Below, piece after piece: positions 25,005 through 33,126 of a stretch of 45,000 bases of DNA. The stretch comes from Marinomonas maritima. GTDB lineage: Bacteria; Pseudomonadota; Gammaproteobacteria; Pseudomonadales; Marinomonadaceae. The number at the start of each line of letters is the position of its first letter. The first letter of the stretch is position 1. A program made the position numbers and the translations under genes. The notes under the pieces were generated by a model that saw only the letters and a list, made by a program, of their open reading frames with translations, was not told the origin of the DNA and ran no database searches. The DNA lies in NCBI RefSeq assembly GCF_024435075.2, contig NZ_JAMZEG020000004.1:182501-227500 (forward strand). The letters run 5' to 3'.

Positions 25005-25031
25005 GGAACAGATCATTTTATGGTCTGTTCC
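25005..25031. repeat. 12-bp inverted repeat downstream of the oxidase operon
   Basis: GGAACAGATCAT and ATGGTCTGTTCC pair over 12 positions (one G-T) around a TTT loop, 18 bases after the operon's last stop. No U-tract follows on either strand, so it is a weak terminator or an mRNA 3'-end hairpin. Confidence 0.55.
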
Positions 25032-25137
25032 AATCTGTGTCCTCCGTTCTTTCTTAATCTGTCCATGTGCAAGCTACCTTAAAACACGTAGAGTGATGAG
25101 CTTCTTTTTGCTCCAACATCACGGTTAAGGATTCACT

Positions 25138-26034
25138 ATGATTCGCAAGGATATGTTTTTAGCGCTCATTATTATTGTGGCATGGGGCTTTAACTTTATT
25201 GTGATGCGCTGGGGGTTGGATGAGTTAACACCCATGATGTTAGGTGGCTTGCGATTCTTGGTCATCGGGATGATTGGCTGTTTCTTCTTTTCTCGTCCGA
25301 AAACACCGCTGCTTTGGTGTATTGGCTATGCCTTGTCGTTGAACTTCGGACAATTTGCATTTTTATTCAGCGCCATGTCGTTTGGTATGCCAGCGGGATT
25401 GGCGTCTTTGGTTCTACAATCTCAGGCCATTTTTACCCTGCTGTTTGCTGTTCTATTATTAAAAGAAGCGGTTCGTCCTTATCAAGTACTCGCCATCGGG
25501 ATTGCCATTGGCGGCTTAGCGGTCATCGGTTTTGATAATGACGATTCCACCATGACGGCACTTGGGTTTGGTTTAACCTTAGCGGCGGGCTCTAGCTGGG
25601 CGCTGGGTAATATTTTCACCAAGATCATCAGTCGAAAAGGCTATGATGCCAATCTAAATCTCATCGTTTGGTCGAGCTGGGTGCCAGCGATTCCTTTCTT
25701 CTTATGCGCGTATTTTATCGATGGCGGCGACATCATGTGGAGCAATATCGTAAATTTGAACCTAAAAACCATGGCAACACTGGCGTATTTATCGCTGTTT
25801 GCAACCTTGGCAGGATACGGCTTATGGAGCTATTTATTATCTCGTTATCCGGCGGCAACCGTGGCCCCACTGACATTAGGCGTGCCTGTTGTCGGACTGA
25901 CGTCGGCAGAAATTTTTCTGTCTGAAACGGTGAGTATCATGCAATGGACAGGAATTTTTATTGTCTTATTAGGCTTGATATTAAACACATTCGGCGGCCG
26001 CTGGCTAAAAAAAGTTAGCCAGCGGGACACTTAA
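25138..26034 (+). CDS. EamA/DMT-family exporter
   Basis: A 298-residue inner-membrane protein with ten predicted helices in two repeated EamA halves (about 5-135 and 150-290). It opens with a WGFNFIVMRWGLDELTP segment and has SLVLQSQAIFTLLFAVLLLKEA at the end of the first half. It resembles E. coli EamA, an exporter of cysteine and O-acetylserine, but members of this family carry many metabolites, so the substrate is open. AAGGA precedes the ATG. It appears to be a single transcription unit between the oxidase operon and the convergent channel gene. Confidence 0.9.
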   Translation: MIRKDMFLALIIIVAWGFNFIVMRWGLDELTPMMLGGLRFLVIGMIGCFFFSRPKTPLLWCIGYALSLNFGQFAFLFSAMSFGMPAGLASLVLQSQAIFTLLFAVLLLKEAVRPYQVLAIGIAIGGLAVIGFDNDDSTMTALGFGLTLAAGSSWALGNIFTKIISRKGYDANLNLIVWSSWVPAIPFFLCAYFIDGGDIMWSNIVNLNLKTMATLAYLSLFATLAGYGLWSYLLSRYPAATVAPLTLGVPVVGLTSAEIFLSETVSIMQWTGIFIVLLGLILNTFGGRWLKKVSQRDT

Positions 26035-26062
26035 ATTTTAACGTAACTATTTGATGCGGTGA

Positions 26063-26893
26063 TTATTCTCTCCGATCATTTTGCTCATCTATTTTATCGG
26101 CAAGACGAGCAACCTGTGCTTGTAACTCAGAGATTTGAGCTACCAATGCGTGATGGTTATTTTCTTGATTCTCATGCTCTTCTTCTGCGGTTTCTCGTGT
26201 CATTACATCCAGTACAACGCCGACCATCATGTTTAAAAATACAAATGCCGTTAAGAAAATAAAGATGATGTAGAAGATCCAGCTGAACGGATAGACTTCC
26301 ATGGTTTCGTACATGACATCGGTCCAATCCTCGAACGTGGCCACTCGGAACAGTGTCAGCATTGAGATGGCGATGTCACCCCACAGCGTCTCGTTGACTT
26401 GATGGAAGAAGATAGAACCAACGGCGGCAAAAATATAGAAGATGATGAACATCAACAAGGCGATGTAGCCCATCTTCGGAATGGCTTTGAGCAAAGCGTT
26501 AATCAAAAAGCGTAAATCTGGAATGATAGAAACCAGACGCAAGACTCGGAACACTCGCAGTAAGCGTGCGACAAGAATCATCTCGGTTTCAGAAATCGGC
26601 ATTAAGCTACCGACAACAATAACAGTATCAAAAATATTCCAAGGATCTTTAAAGAAATGACGTTTATCGTCGCAGGCTAGAAAACGCAAGCTGAGTTCGA
26701 CAAGAAAGAAAACGGTAATGAAGTTATCTAAATAATTAATCGCTTTATCAATACCATAAGGCAAAGAATAGGTTTTGGCGCCAACCGTTAATGCGGCAAC
26801 AATAATGATGCTGATGATAAAGCCTTGAAACCACGCACTGCGCTCGATGCGCTTCATCGTAGTAAACAAACTTTCAGAACGACTTGTTTCCAT
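26063..26893 (-). CDS. Voltage-gated ion channel, BacNav-like
   Basis: A 276-residue six-helix channel subunit that should form a tetramer. The S4 voltage sensor (near 113-125) has Arg at every third position (RLLRVFRVLRL). The pore between S5 and S6 contains the filter FRVATFEDWTDVMYE. In NaChBac-type sodium channels the filter is TLESW; here it is TFEDWTD, with extra acidic residues, so ion selectivity may differ. The C-terminal 40 residues form a coiled coil (SELQAQVARLADKI), as in other BacNav tetramers. AGGTAGAAGTA precedes the ATG. It is convergent with eamA. Confidence 0.92.
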   Translation of the reverse strand: METSRSESLFTTMKRIERSAWFQGFIISIIIVAALTVGAKTYSLPYGIDKAINYLDNFITVFFLVELSLRFLACDDKRHFFKDPWNIFDTVIVVGSLMPISETEMILVARLLRVFRVLRLVSIIPDLRFLINALLKAIPKMGYIALLMFIIFYIFAAVGSIFFHQVNETLWGDIAISMLTLFRVATFEDWTDVMYETMEVYPFSWIFYIIFIFLTAFVFLNMMVGVVLDVMTRETAEEEHENQENNHHALVAQISELQAQVARLADKIDEQNDRRE

Positions 26894-27015
26894 TACTTCT
26901 ACCTAATATGCAAAATCGCGACAATAAATTCCTGACATAAAGACAGGTGCCGCCATATTAAGTTCATATCATTCAGAATAAAAGCAGAAGATTACCAGAC
27001 AATAAAACTTACCCA

Positions 27016-27291
27016 TTATGTACGTTTAACCCGCACGACCTTCATAATTTCGACTGGAATGCCTGCGACCATTTCTTGCGTTGGGTAGTAGGTTAAATTT
27101 ACCCACGCACCGCGCAGGGTACGATATTTACCTTGTCGCTTAAAACGAAACGGGACGTCGTAGCCTTCTATCATGAGAGTGTGCAGTACCCAGTCTTCTT
27201 GGGGGCGCTGCGCATGGGATTTGACTTTAAGCGAATCCGAATGAATAAGCTTATCGTTATTTTTTAATAAGGCCTGCGGATCAGATTTCAC
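27016..27291 (-). CDS. Small cytoplasmic protein of unknown function
   Basis: A 91-residue protein starting at a GTG with GGGGAG 6 bases before it. It has a polar N-terminal third, then a likely beta-rich domain (about 32-90) with WVLHTLMIEGYDVPFRFKRQ and ending in VEIMKVVRVKRT. There is no membrane segment. I do not recognise the family. It lies between the ion channel and the MscS-type gene on the same strand; both gaps are near 100 bases, so cotranscription is possible but not certain. Confidence 0.65.
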   Translation of the reverse strand: MKSDPQALLKNNDKLIHSDSLKVKSHAQRPQEDWVLHTLMIEGYDVPFRFKRQGKYRTLRGAWVNLTYYPTQEMVAGIPVEIMKVVRVKRT

Positions 27292-27373
27292 GAGATACTC
27301 CCCTGTCGAAAATATGAACGCTTCTTAGTATGACACAGATCCGCTAAATCTTAAAAAGTTGATTGTTTTTCAC

Positions 27374-27934
27374 TCAAACCGAAGGTGGCGTCGTTACTTC
27401 ATCCTCTACTAGCTTAACGGTAAATTGACTCATCGCTTGGGCAGCTTCTTTATTCGCAAAGCGCACAACCGCTTTTTGCAATATCAGGCTATTTGGATAA
27501 GTTACTACGTCTCCCGATAATCGATGAATAATCACATGAAATGACGATATTTCAAGGATTTGACCTAATATTTCATCGTCCTTATCGACCACTTTCACCC
27601 AATCACCAACACGATAAGGAAAGCCGAAGAAGATAATTAAGCTGGCGGTAATATTGCTCAAAATTGACCACTGAGCAAATAACGCGACGCCAACTACCGC
27701 AAAAACAGACGAGAAAAAAATCGCCAATTGACCGTAACCAATGCCCAATACCAAACACACCAATAAAACGAAAACAGCGGTAAAGCCGAGGTTTAGCATC
27801 TTAGAAACATAAGTAATACGAACTTCATTCGCAGACTTTGAGCGCCCTAACAAAGCAACACTGGACTTCAAAAAACGCGAAAGAATGACGTACACCACCA
27901 CCAGCAACGCGATTAAACCAATTTGTACCATCAT
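27374..27934 (-). CDS. Short MscS-family mechanosensitive channel
   Basis: A 186-residue minimal MscS protein: two or three hydrophobic segments (about 3-25, 45-70 and 72-110), then the MscS beta domain with FGFPYRVGDWVKVVD and VTYPNSLILQKAV. The C-terminal alpha/beta vestibule domain of full MscS (286 residues) is mostly absent. Such short forms are common in proteobacteria and may gate differently. It helps release solutes on osmotic downshock. It follows the AEC gene by 21 bases on the same strand, so the two may be cotranscribed. Confidence 0.88.
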   Translation of the reverse strand: MMVQIGLIALLVVVYVILSRFLKSSVALLGRSKSANEVRITYVSKMLNLGFTAVFVLLVCLVLGIGYGQLAIFFSSVFAVVGVALFAQWSILSNITASLIIFFGFPYRVGDWVKVVDKDDEILGQILEISSFHVIIHRLSGDVVTYPNSLILQKAVVRFANKEAAQAMSQFTVKLVEDEVTTPPSV

Positions 27935-27955
27935 ACTTTTAACCCAGATAATTGT

Positions 27956-28843
27956 TTATAAAACATAAAACAGCACGCAAGGAATGATCCCTACGCTCAT
28001 CAAATTACCAATCAGAACAATAGAGGCCACTTTATGAGGTTCTTGTTGATACAGTTCAGCTACCATGTAGTTGAGTATGGCAGGGGGTAAACAGGCAAAT
28101 ATCAACAAGTAACCAAAATATTCGGCTGGAATTCCTACGGTATATTGCCAAATAACAGCAATAATCAGGCCACTTAGAGGGCACAAAAAACCACTGATTA
28201 CGCCAATTTTCCACTGACTAAAATCCACACTCGTCATACGCACACCGAGCGCGAATAACATCAGCGGGATCGCAATTTGTCCGAGCATGTCGACAGAAAC
28301 CTTAGCCGCAGGCGCTAACGTCCAACCCTGAAAACTCCATACCAAGCCGAGCATCGTGGCAATCACCATCGGCATTTTGAACACATTTAGCAGGTTGGAT
28401 TTCGGGTTAATCAAATACATGCCAACGGTAAAATGCAACAGGTTTTCCGTTAAAAACAATACTACTGCAATGGGCAAAGCCGATTCACCAAATGCCAGTA
28501 TGATGAGAGGAATGCCCAAGTTCCCACTGTTATTAAACATCATCGGAGGGACGAGTGTTTTAGGCGATATCTTCAGCCATTTACACAGAGGCCAAATCAA
28601 TAACCCAGACCCCAAGACCACGGCCGTCGCCGCCAGTATCAGATCTAAATATTGCGTAATATGAAAGTCTTTCGATGCCATCACTGAAAATATCAGCGCA
28701 GGACAAAATACGCTGATGTTTAAACGATTCGCAACCGTCATGTCCGTTGGCCGGACTCGCGCATACAAAAATGCCACCAACACGATGCTGGCTAAAGGAA
28801 AAACGGTATTAAAGATTTGTGAGAATAATGCAGATGTGTCCAT
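27956..28843 (-). CDS. AEC-family (auxin efflux carrier-like) transporter
   Basis: A 295-residue inner-membrane protein with about ten helices in two halves. The family-typical PPMMFNNSGNLGIPLIILAF lies near residue 100, and CLPPAILNYMVAELY near 252. Bacterial members export malonate, malate or other small acids; substrate cannot be read here. GAGG precedes the ATG. It comes 70 bases after the extra sugar-binding protein gene and may be the tail of that transcription unit or independent. Confidence 0.9.
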   Translation of the reverse strand: MDTSALFSQIFNTVFPLASIVLVAFLYARVRPTDMTVANRLNISVFCPALIFSVMASKDFHITQYLDLILAATAVVLGSGLLIWPLCKWLKISPKTLVPPMMFNNSGNLGIPLIILAFGESALPIAVVLFLTENLLHFTVGMYLINPKSNLLNVFKMPMVIATMLGLVWSFQGWTLAPAAKVSVDMLGQIAIPLMLFALGVRMTSVDFSQWKIGVISGFLCPLSGLIIAVIWQYTVGIPAEYFGYLLIFACLPPAILNYMVAELYQQEPHKVASIVLIGNLMSVGIIPCVLFYVL

Positions 28844-28913
28844 TACTGGCCTCTATCAATGAAGGGCAATAGCTTAACGCCCTTATTCACAAAGACCAAC
28901 AATGAAATACAGG

Positions 28914-29891
28914 TTAGTGTTTTTCGACCAAAACCGCGGGAATCAAAATAAACCGCTGTGGGACATCTCGCCCTTCTAACAAGGCCATACCAATTTCGAT
29001 GGCTTTTTCTGCCATCTGAACAGGGCGCTGTACGGCGGTAGCAATCCAAGGATTGTTGGCTTGCTGTATAAGGTCAAGAGCAAATGGTGCACCATCCACA
29101 GAGGCTAATATAAACTCATTGCGGTTAGCTTGCAGAGCCGCGCGCAACGCACCAAAGGCCGTAGGGTCATTTATCGTAAAGACCGCATCGATGTGGTCAT
29201 ACTCTTCCATCAAATACGTCATGGCTTCCATTCCACCTTCAACACTGCCCGTGCCGTTCATACGATCACTTAACAAAGTTATATTGGGGTATTTATTCAA
29301 TGCCGATTTACAGCCAGCAACCCGTTCAATGACGGAGGACACCAAGACGCCATTTATAATCACAAAATCGCCTTTATAGCCCATTTTATTCGCCAGCTTT
29401 TCACAAGCCACCACCCCCGCTTGCACGTTGTCTGTGGTAATCGTTGCGTCGGCGCCATGGGCATTCACATCGACTGCGATCACTTTAATACCAGCGCGTT
29501 GCGCTTTCGCCACCACGGCCGCCACCTTATATTCATCCGCGGCGGTTAACACGATCAAGTCGACTTTTTGCTCGATAAAGTCATTAATTTGACCAATTTG
29601 TCTCTGCCAATCGTACGCGTCTGAACGAATCAGCATTTTTACGGGCTCACCCGCCAACGCTTCTGCTTTTGAGGCGACGGTTTCAACTAACTCTACAAAA
29701 TAAGGATTGCCCAAATCGGCGACACTGATCCCTATCGACTTAAGCGGCTGAGGTTCGGAGGATTGAGAAGACAAAGGAGAAAGCAACACAACCACAATAG
29801 AAGCGGCAACAACACTAGGCATAAAACGACGCGTCACCCAATGCTGGTGTACTTTATTGGCTAAGGTTGCCGTCCATTGTATAAAATTCAT
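28914..29891 (-). CDS. Periplasmic sugar-binding-like protein with atypical N-terminus (possible sensory SBP)
   Basis: A 325-residue type-1 periplasmic binding protein (Peripla_BP_4 fold) with KSIGISVADLGNPYFVELVE near residue 50 and the hinge sequence ASVDGAPFALD near 263. The N-terminus has about 22 mostly polar and basic residues before one hydrophobic segment (about 27-42), longer than a usual signal peptide, so it may be membrane-anchored. AGAGGAAG points to the ATG at 29891, not 29915. It is a second binding protein at the end of the frc operon, 80 bases after frcA. It may widen the sugar range, or act like TorT and present ligand to the TorS-like kinase at 33127-35655. Confidence 0.85.
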   Translation of the reverse strand: MNFIQWTATLANKVHQHWVTRRFMPSVVAASIVVVLLSPLSSQSSEPQPLKSIGISVADLGNPYFVELVETVASKAEALAGEPVKMLIRSDAYDWQRQIGQINDFIEQKVDLIVLTAADEYKVAAVVAKAQRAGIKVIAVDVNAHGADATITTDNVQAGVVACEKLANKMGYKGDFVIINGVLVSSVIERVAGCKSALNKYPNITLLSDRMNGTGSVEGGMEAMTYLMEEYDHIDAVFTINDPTAFGALRAALQANRNEFILASVDGAPFALDLIQQANNPWIATAVQRPVQMAEKAIEIGMALLEGRDVPQRFILIPAVLVEKH

Positions 29892-29971
29892 TGTACTTCC
29901 TCTAAGTGACAGCATAAAACGAGTCGCTATTCTACTCTGGCTAACAGCAGCAAGATAGCGCTATGACGGCC

Positions 29972-30766
29972 TTAAGCGGCTTCGCCTGAGCTCTCAACGT
30001 CCATCGCGCCAGTCATGATTGCTACGGCGTCTGACATGGAATGAGACTGAGGCGTTACAATTGCCGCCCGCTTACCCAACCGGTGAATATGAATGCGATC
30101 TGCGACCTCAAAAACGTGAGGCATATTATGGCTAATCAAAATAATAGGCAAACCACGGTCACGGACTTCTTTAATGAGATTCAATACTCGGCGAGATTCT
30201 TTCACACCCAACGCTGCCGTCGGTTCATCCATGATCACCACTTTACTCCCAAACAAAGCAGAACGCGCTACCGCCACCCCTTGACGCTGACCACCAGAAA
30301 GCGATTCCACAGCTTGGTTGATATTTTGGATGGTCATTAATCCTAATTCGGCCATTTTTTCGCGGGCACGTCGCTCCATTTCTTTTTTATCCAGCATGCG
30401 AAACACAGAGCCTAAAATACCGGGTTTTAGCAATTCTCGGCCTAAGAATAAATTGTCTGCGATGTTAAGAGCAGGAGACACGGCTAAGTTCTGGTAAACC
30501 GTTTCAATGCCCAAGGCACGCGCTTCCATCGGTGACGAAAAGCGTACCGGCTTACCGTCTAGAAAAATTTCACCTTCGTCTGGCGTCAGCGCGCCAGACA
30601 ATGCCTTAATCAAAGAGGATTTACCGGCGCCATTGTCACCAATAATCGCCAATATTTCGCCTGGATAAAGCTCAAAATCAGCGTGGTCTATCGCCGTTAC
30701 ACTGCCATAACGTTTGACTAAATTCTTCGTTTGTAACACTGGGGTCTGATCGTATTGAGCTACCAT
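29972..30766 (-). CDS. frcA: Sugar ABC transporter ATPase, FrcA-like
   Basis: A 264-residue ABC ATPase with Walker A GDNGAGKSS (near 50), signature LSGGQRQGVAVAR, Walker B KVVIMDEPTAA and the switch His in LISHNMPHV. It closely resembles FrcA of Sinorhizobium fructose uptake, including a single ABC domain where ribose systems (RbsA) have two. The ATG at 30766 shares one base with the permease stop (TAATG); an upstream in-frame start at 30844 lacks support. It energises the permease from the cytoplasmic side. Confidence 0.9.
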   Translation of the reverse strand: MVAQYDQTPVLQTKNLVKRYGSVTAIDHADFELYPGEILAIIGDNGAGKSSLIKALSGALTPDEGEIFLDGKPVRFSSPMEARALGIETVYQNLAVSPALNIADNLFLGRELLKPGILGSVFRMLDKKEMERRAREKMAELGLMTIQNINQAVESLSGGQRQGVAVARSALFGSKVVIMDEPTAALGVKESRRVLNLIKEVRDRGLPIILISHNMPHVFEVADRIHIHRLGKRAAIVTPQSHSMSDAVAIMTGAMDVESSGEAA

Positions 30767-31851
30767 TATGCTGTCCCTCTTCTGATCCACTGATCCACAC
30801 CAACGGCGACAATAATCAAAATACCGACGGTGAATTCCTGCCATAGAACATCGACACCCGCGAGTGCCAAACCATTACGAAACACGCCGACAACTAAGGC
30901 GCCAATCAAGGTGCCATAAATAGAACCTCGTCCACCAAACAAACTACAACCACCAATCACCACGGCGGTAATACTATCCAAGTTTGTCGTGTAACCCGCT
31001 TGAGGACTGACCGAACCAATACGGCCAATCAATACCCACGCACCCAGCGCGCACACCACACCGGCTAAAATATAAACCGATAACAAAATACGATCGGTGC
31101 GAATGCCTGCTAACTTCGCCGCCGCTGGATCATCACCCGTGGCGTAGACATGACGCCCCCATGGCGTCCAATTCAAGGCGTACCAAATGATGAAAAAGAT
31201 GCCTAACATCAATAGAGAACCATACGTTAATCTGGCACCAAACACGTTAATCGTTTCACCTAACCATTGTAGTAATGGCGCGGCGGCACTGATGTCTTGA
31301 GAACGAATGGTTTCACTCTTCGAATACCATAAGTTCAGTGCAAAAAAGACGTTCCATGAACCTAACGTGGCAATAAAAGGCGGCAGTTTCATACGCGTAA
31401 TCAACAAGCCGTTTATAAAACCTGCAATCGCACCGACGCCAATACCTATCAATAAGGCAAGCCATGCTTCAAAACCATAATCCATCGCCATACGGCCCAT
31501 CACTACCGATGCCAAGACCATGATCGCACCCACAGATAAATCGATACCCGCGGTTAAAATAATTAAAGTTTGTGCAACACCAATCACTCCAATAATGGTG
31601 ACTTGTTGCAGTATTAAAGACAGGTTAAATGGGTGTAAAAAACGCCCACCAACGATCAAACTAAAGCCAGCAATCGCCAATATTAAAACAATACTAGGCG
31701 CTGCAATCGGGTATTGATGAAGAAATTTTTGAAAGCGCTGCAGGAACGTTTCCTTACGCTCAAATGTAGCAACATAGGTACTACTGGCTTGATCTGCCAC
31801 TTTATCGTGATCAAGCGCCGCCGTTGAAGGCTTTGAATCGGTTGAACTCAT
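30766..31851 (-). CDS. frcC: Sugar ABC transporter permease, FrcC-like
   Basis: A 361-residue permease of the BPD_transp_2 (ribose/fructose) type with about ten helices. A cytoplasmic N-terminal tail of about 45 polar residues precedes the first helix. The family motif TAGIDLSVGAIMVLASVV lies near residue 103 and GGCSLFGGRGSIYGTLIGAL near 305. GGAG precedes the ATG. It is separated from frcB by 88 bases that hold a stable hairpin. Confidence 0.92.
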   Translation of the reverse strand: MSSTDSKPSTAALDHDKVADQASSTYVATFERKETFLQRFQKFLHQYPIAAPSIVLILAIAGFSLIVGGRFLHPFNLSLILQQVTIIGVIGVAQTLIILTAGIDLSVGAIMVLASVVMGRMAMDYGFEAWLALLIGIGVGAIAGFINGLLITRMKLPPFIATLGSWNVFFALNLWYSKSETIRSQDISAAAPLLQWLGETINVFGARLTYGSLLMLGIFFIIWYALNWTPWGRHVYATGDDPAAAKLAGIRTDRILLSVYILAGVVCALGAWVLIGRIGSVSPQAGYTTNLDSITAVVIGGCSLFGGRGSIYGTLIGALVVGVFRNGLALAGVDVLWQEFTVGILIIVAVGVDQWIRRGTA

Positions 31852-31874
31852 AGATTACTCCAGACAGGAAAAAG

Positions 31875-31900
31875 GCCGTTAGCCACTTCTGACTAACGGC
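31875..31900 (-). terminator. Intra-operon hairpin between frcB and frcC
   Basis: GCCGTTAG and CTAACGGC form a perfect 8-bp stem with a 10-base loop; the minus strand continues CTTTTTCC. In binding-protein transport operons such hairpins often cause partial termination or protect the upstream message, so that binding protein is made in excess. Confidence 0.65.
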
Positions 31901-31939
31901 AAATACGGGCACCTTCGCCCATCTATCACAAGATATTCA

Positions 31940-32971
31940 TTAGCCCCAGCACATCGCCAAACCAGTTTTAGACGTCACAGATTGAACGCCTTTCACTGGC
32001 TCATCCGTAATTAACTGAACGCCTGTATCGAAGAAATCTAGACCATTTGATGCAGAAGGACGTGAGCCAGATTTTGCAAACTCGACGATGGCCGTTACAC
32101 CTTCTGACGCCATTTTAAGAGGGAATTGCATAGAGGTAGCGCCGATCACGCCATCTTTGATATTACGAACACCTGGGCAACCACCATCAACGGATACTAT
32201 CAACACGTCTTTTTCTAGACCAAATGATTTTAGTGCTTCATACGCACCCGCTGCGGCAGGTTCGTTAATGGTATAAACCAAGTTCAGTTCAGGGTCTTTT
32301 TGAAGTAGGTTTTCCATCGCACGACGACCGCCCTCTTCAGAACCTTGTGTTACATCGTTACCCACAATACGAGGGTCAGTTTCGTCACCCATGCGCTTAG
32401 GGTCTTTAATATCAATACCAAAACCTTTCAAGAAACCTTGATCACGTGCAACGTCCACCGTGATTTGGCTTGTGCTTAAATCAAGCAAAGCAATTTTTGC
32501 GGTTTTGGCTTTATCGCCCATTTTTGCTTTCGCCCACATTCCAATCATTTCGCCGGCTTTAAAATTATCCGTCGCGAAGGTCATGTCTGCGGCACTGGCA
32601 GGACTAAGCGGTGTGTCTAACGCGATAACCAGCAAACCTGCATCACGTGCTTTTTGAATGGTAGGAACAATACCGGCGGTATCGCTTGGTGTAATCAGAA
32701 TGCCTTTTGCGCCAGCGGATATTAAGTTTTCGATGGCTTGCACTTGTGATTCGTTATCACCATCATAGCGCCCCGCAAATGTACGCAACTCAACACCCAG
32801 CTCTTCTGCTTTTTGCTGGGCGCCTTCTTTCATTTTAACGAAAAATGGATTGGTATTCGTTTTGGTGATAAGACCAATGATGGGAGTTTCTGCGATAGCC
32901 ACGGTAGACAATGTACCCGCCGCGACTAGACAAGCGAATGTTTTAAAAGGAATGCGATGCATGAATTTCAT
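31940..32971 (-). CDS. frcB: Sugar ABC transporter substrate-binding protein, FrcB-like
   Basis: A 343-residue periplasmic protein. A signal peptide (about 1-27, cleavage after VAIA-E) precedes a Peripla_BP_4 fold opening IIGLITKTNTNPFFVKMKEG, the form seen in FrcB. GILITPSDTAGI and VDGGCPGVRNI line the predicted sugar cleft. GGAG precedes the ATG. It is the first gene of the operon, with about 155 bases of upstream sequence to the kinase gene end that should hold the promoter. Fructose is the best guess; ribose or mannose are possible. Confidence 0.9.
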   Translation of the reverse strand: MKFMHRIPFKTFACLVAAGTLSTVAIAETPIIGLITKTNTNPFFVKMKEGAQQKAEELGVELRTFAGRYDGDNESQVQAIENLISAGAKGILITPSDTAGIVPTIQKARDAGLLVIALDTPLSPASAADMTFATDNFKAGEMIGMWAKAKMGDKAKTAKIALLDLSTSQITVDVARDQGFLKGFGIDIKDPKRMGDETDPRIVGNDVTQGSEEGGRRAMENLLQKDPELNLVYTINEPAAAGAYEALKSFGLEKDVLIVSVDGGCPGVRNIKDGVIGATSMQFPLKMASEGVTAIVEFAKSGSRPSASNGLDFFDTGVQLITDEPVKGVQSVTSKTGLAMCWG

Positions 32972-33126
32972 TGTTTTTTTAACTCCAGTTTTTTGTTTTT
33001 ATTATCGGCAGTAACGCCATGACAAAACAGATCCAGCCCCGACTCTGTTTCTAACAAACCACTATGGAGATCAAAAACTAATGAATAATGTCATCCTTAA
33101 TTTTTTTTTGTAACATTTGTAATATT

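Noticed and set aside
25005..25031. Calling the 12-bp hairpin after the oxidase operon a rho-independent terminator.
   Set aside because: No T run follows on either strand, so it is listed as an inverted repeat.
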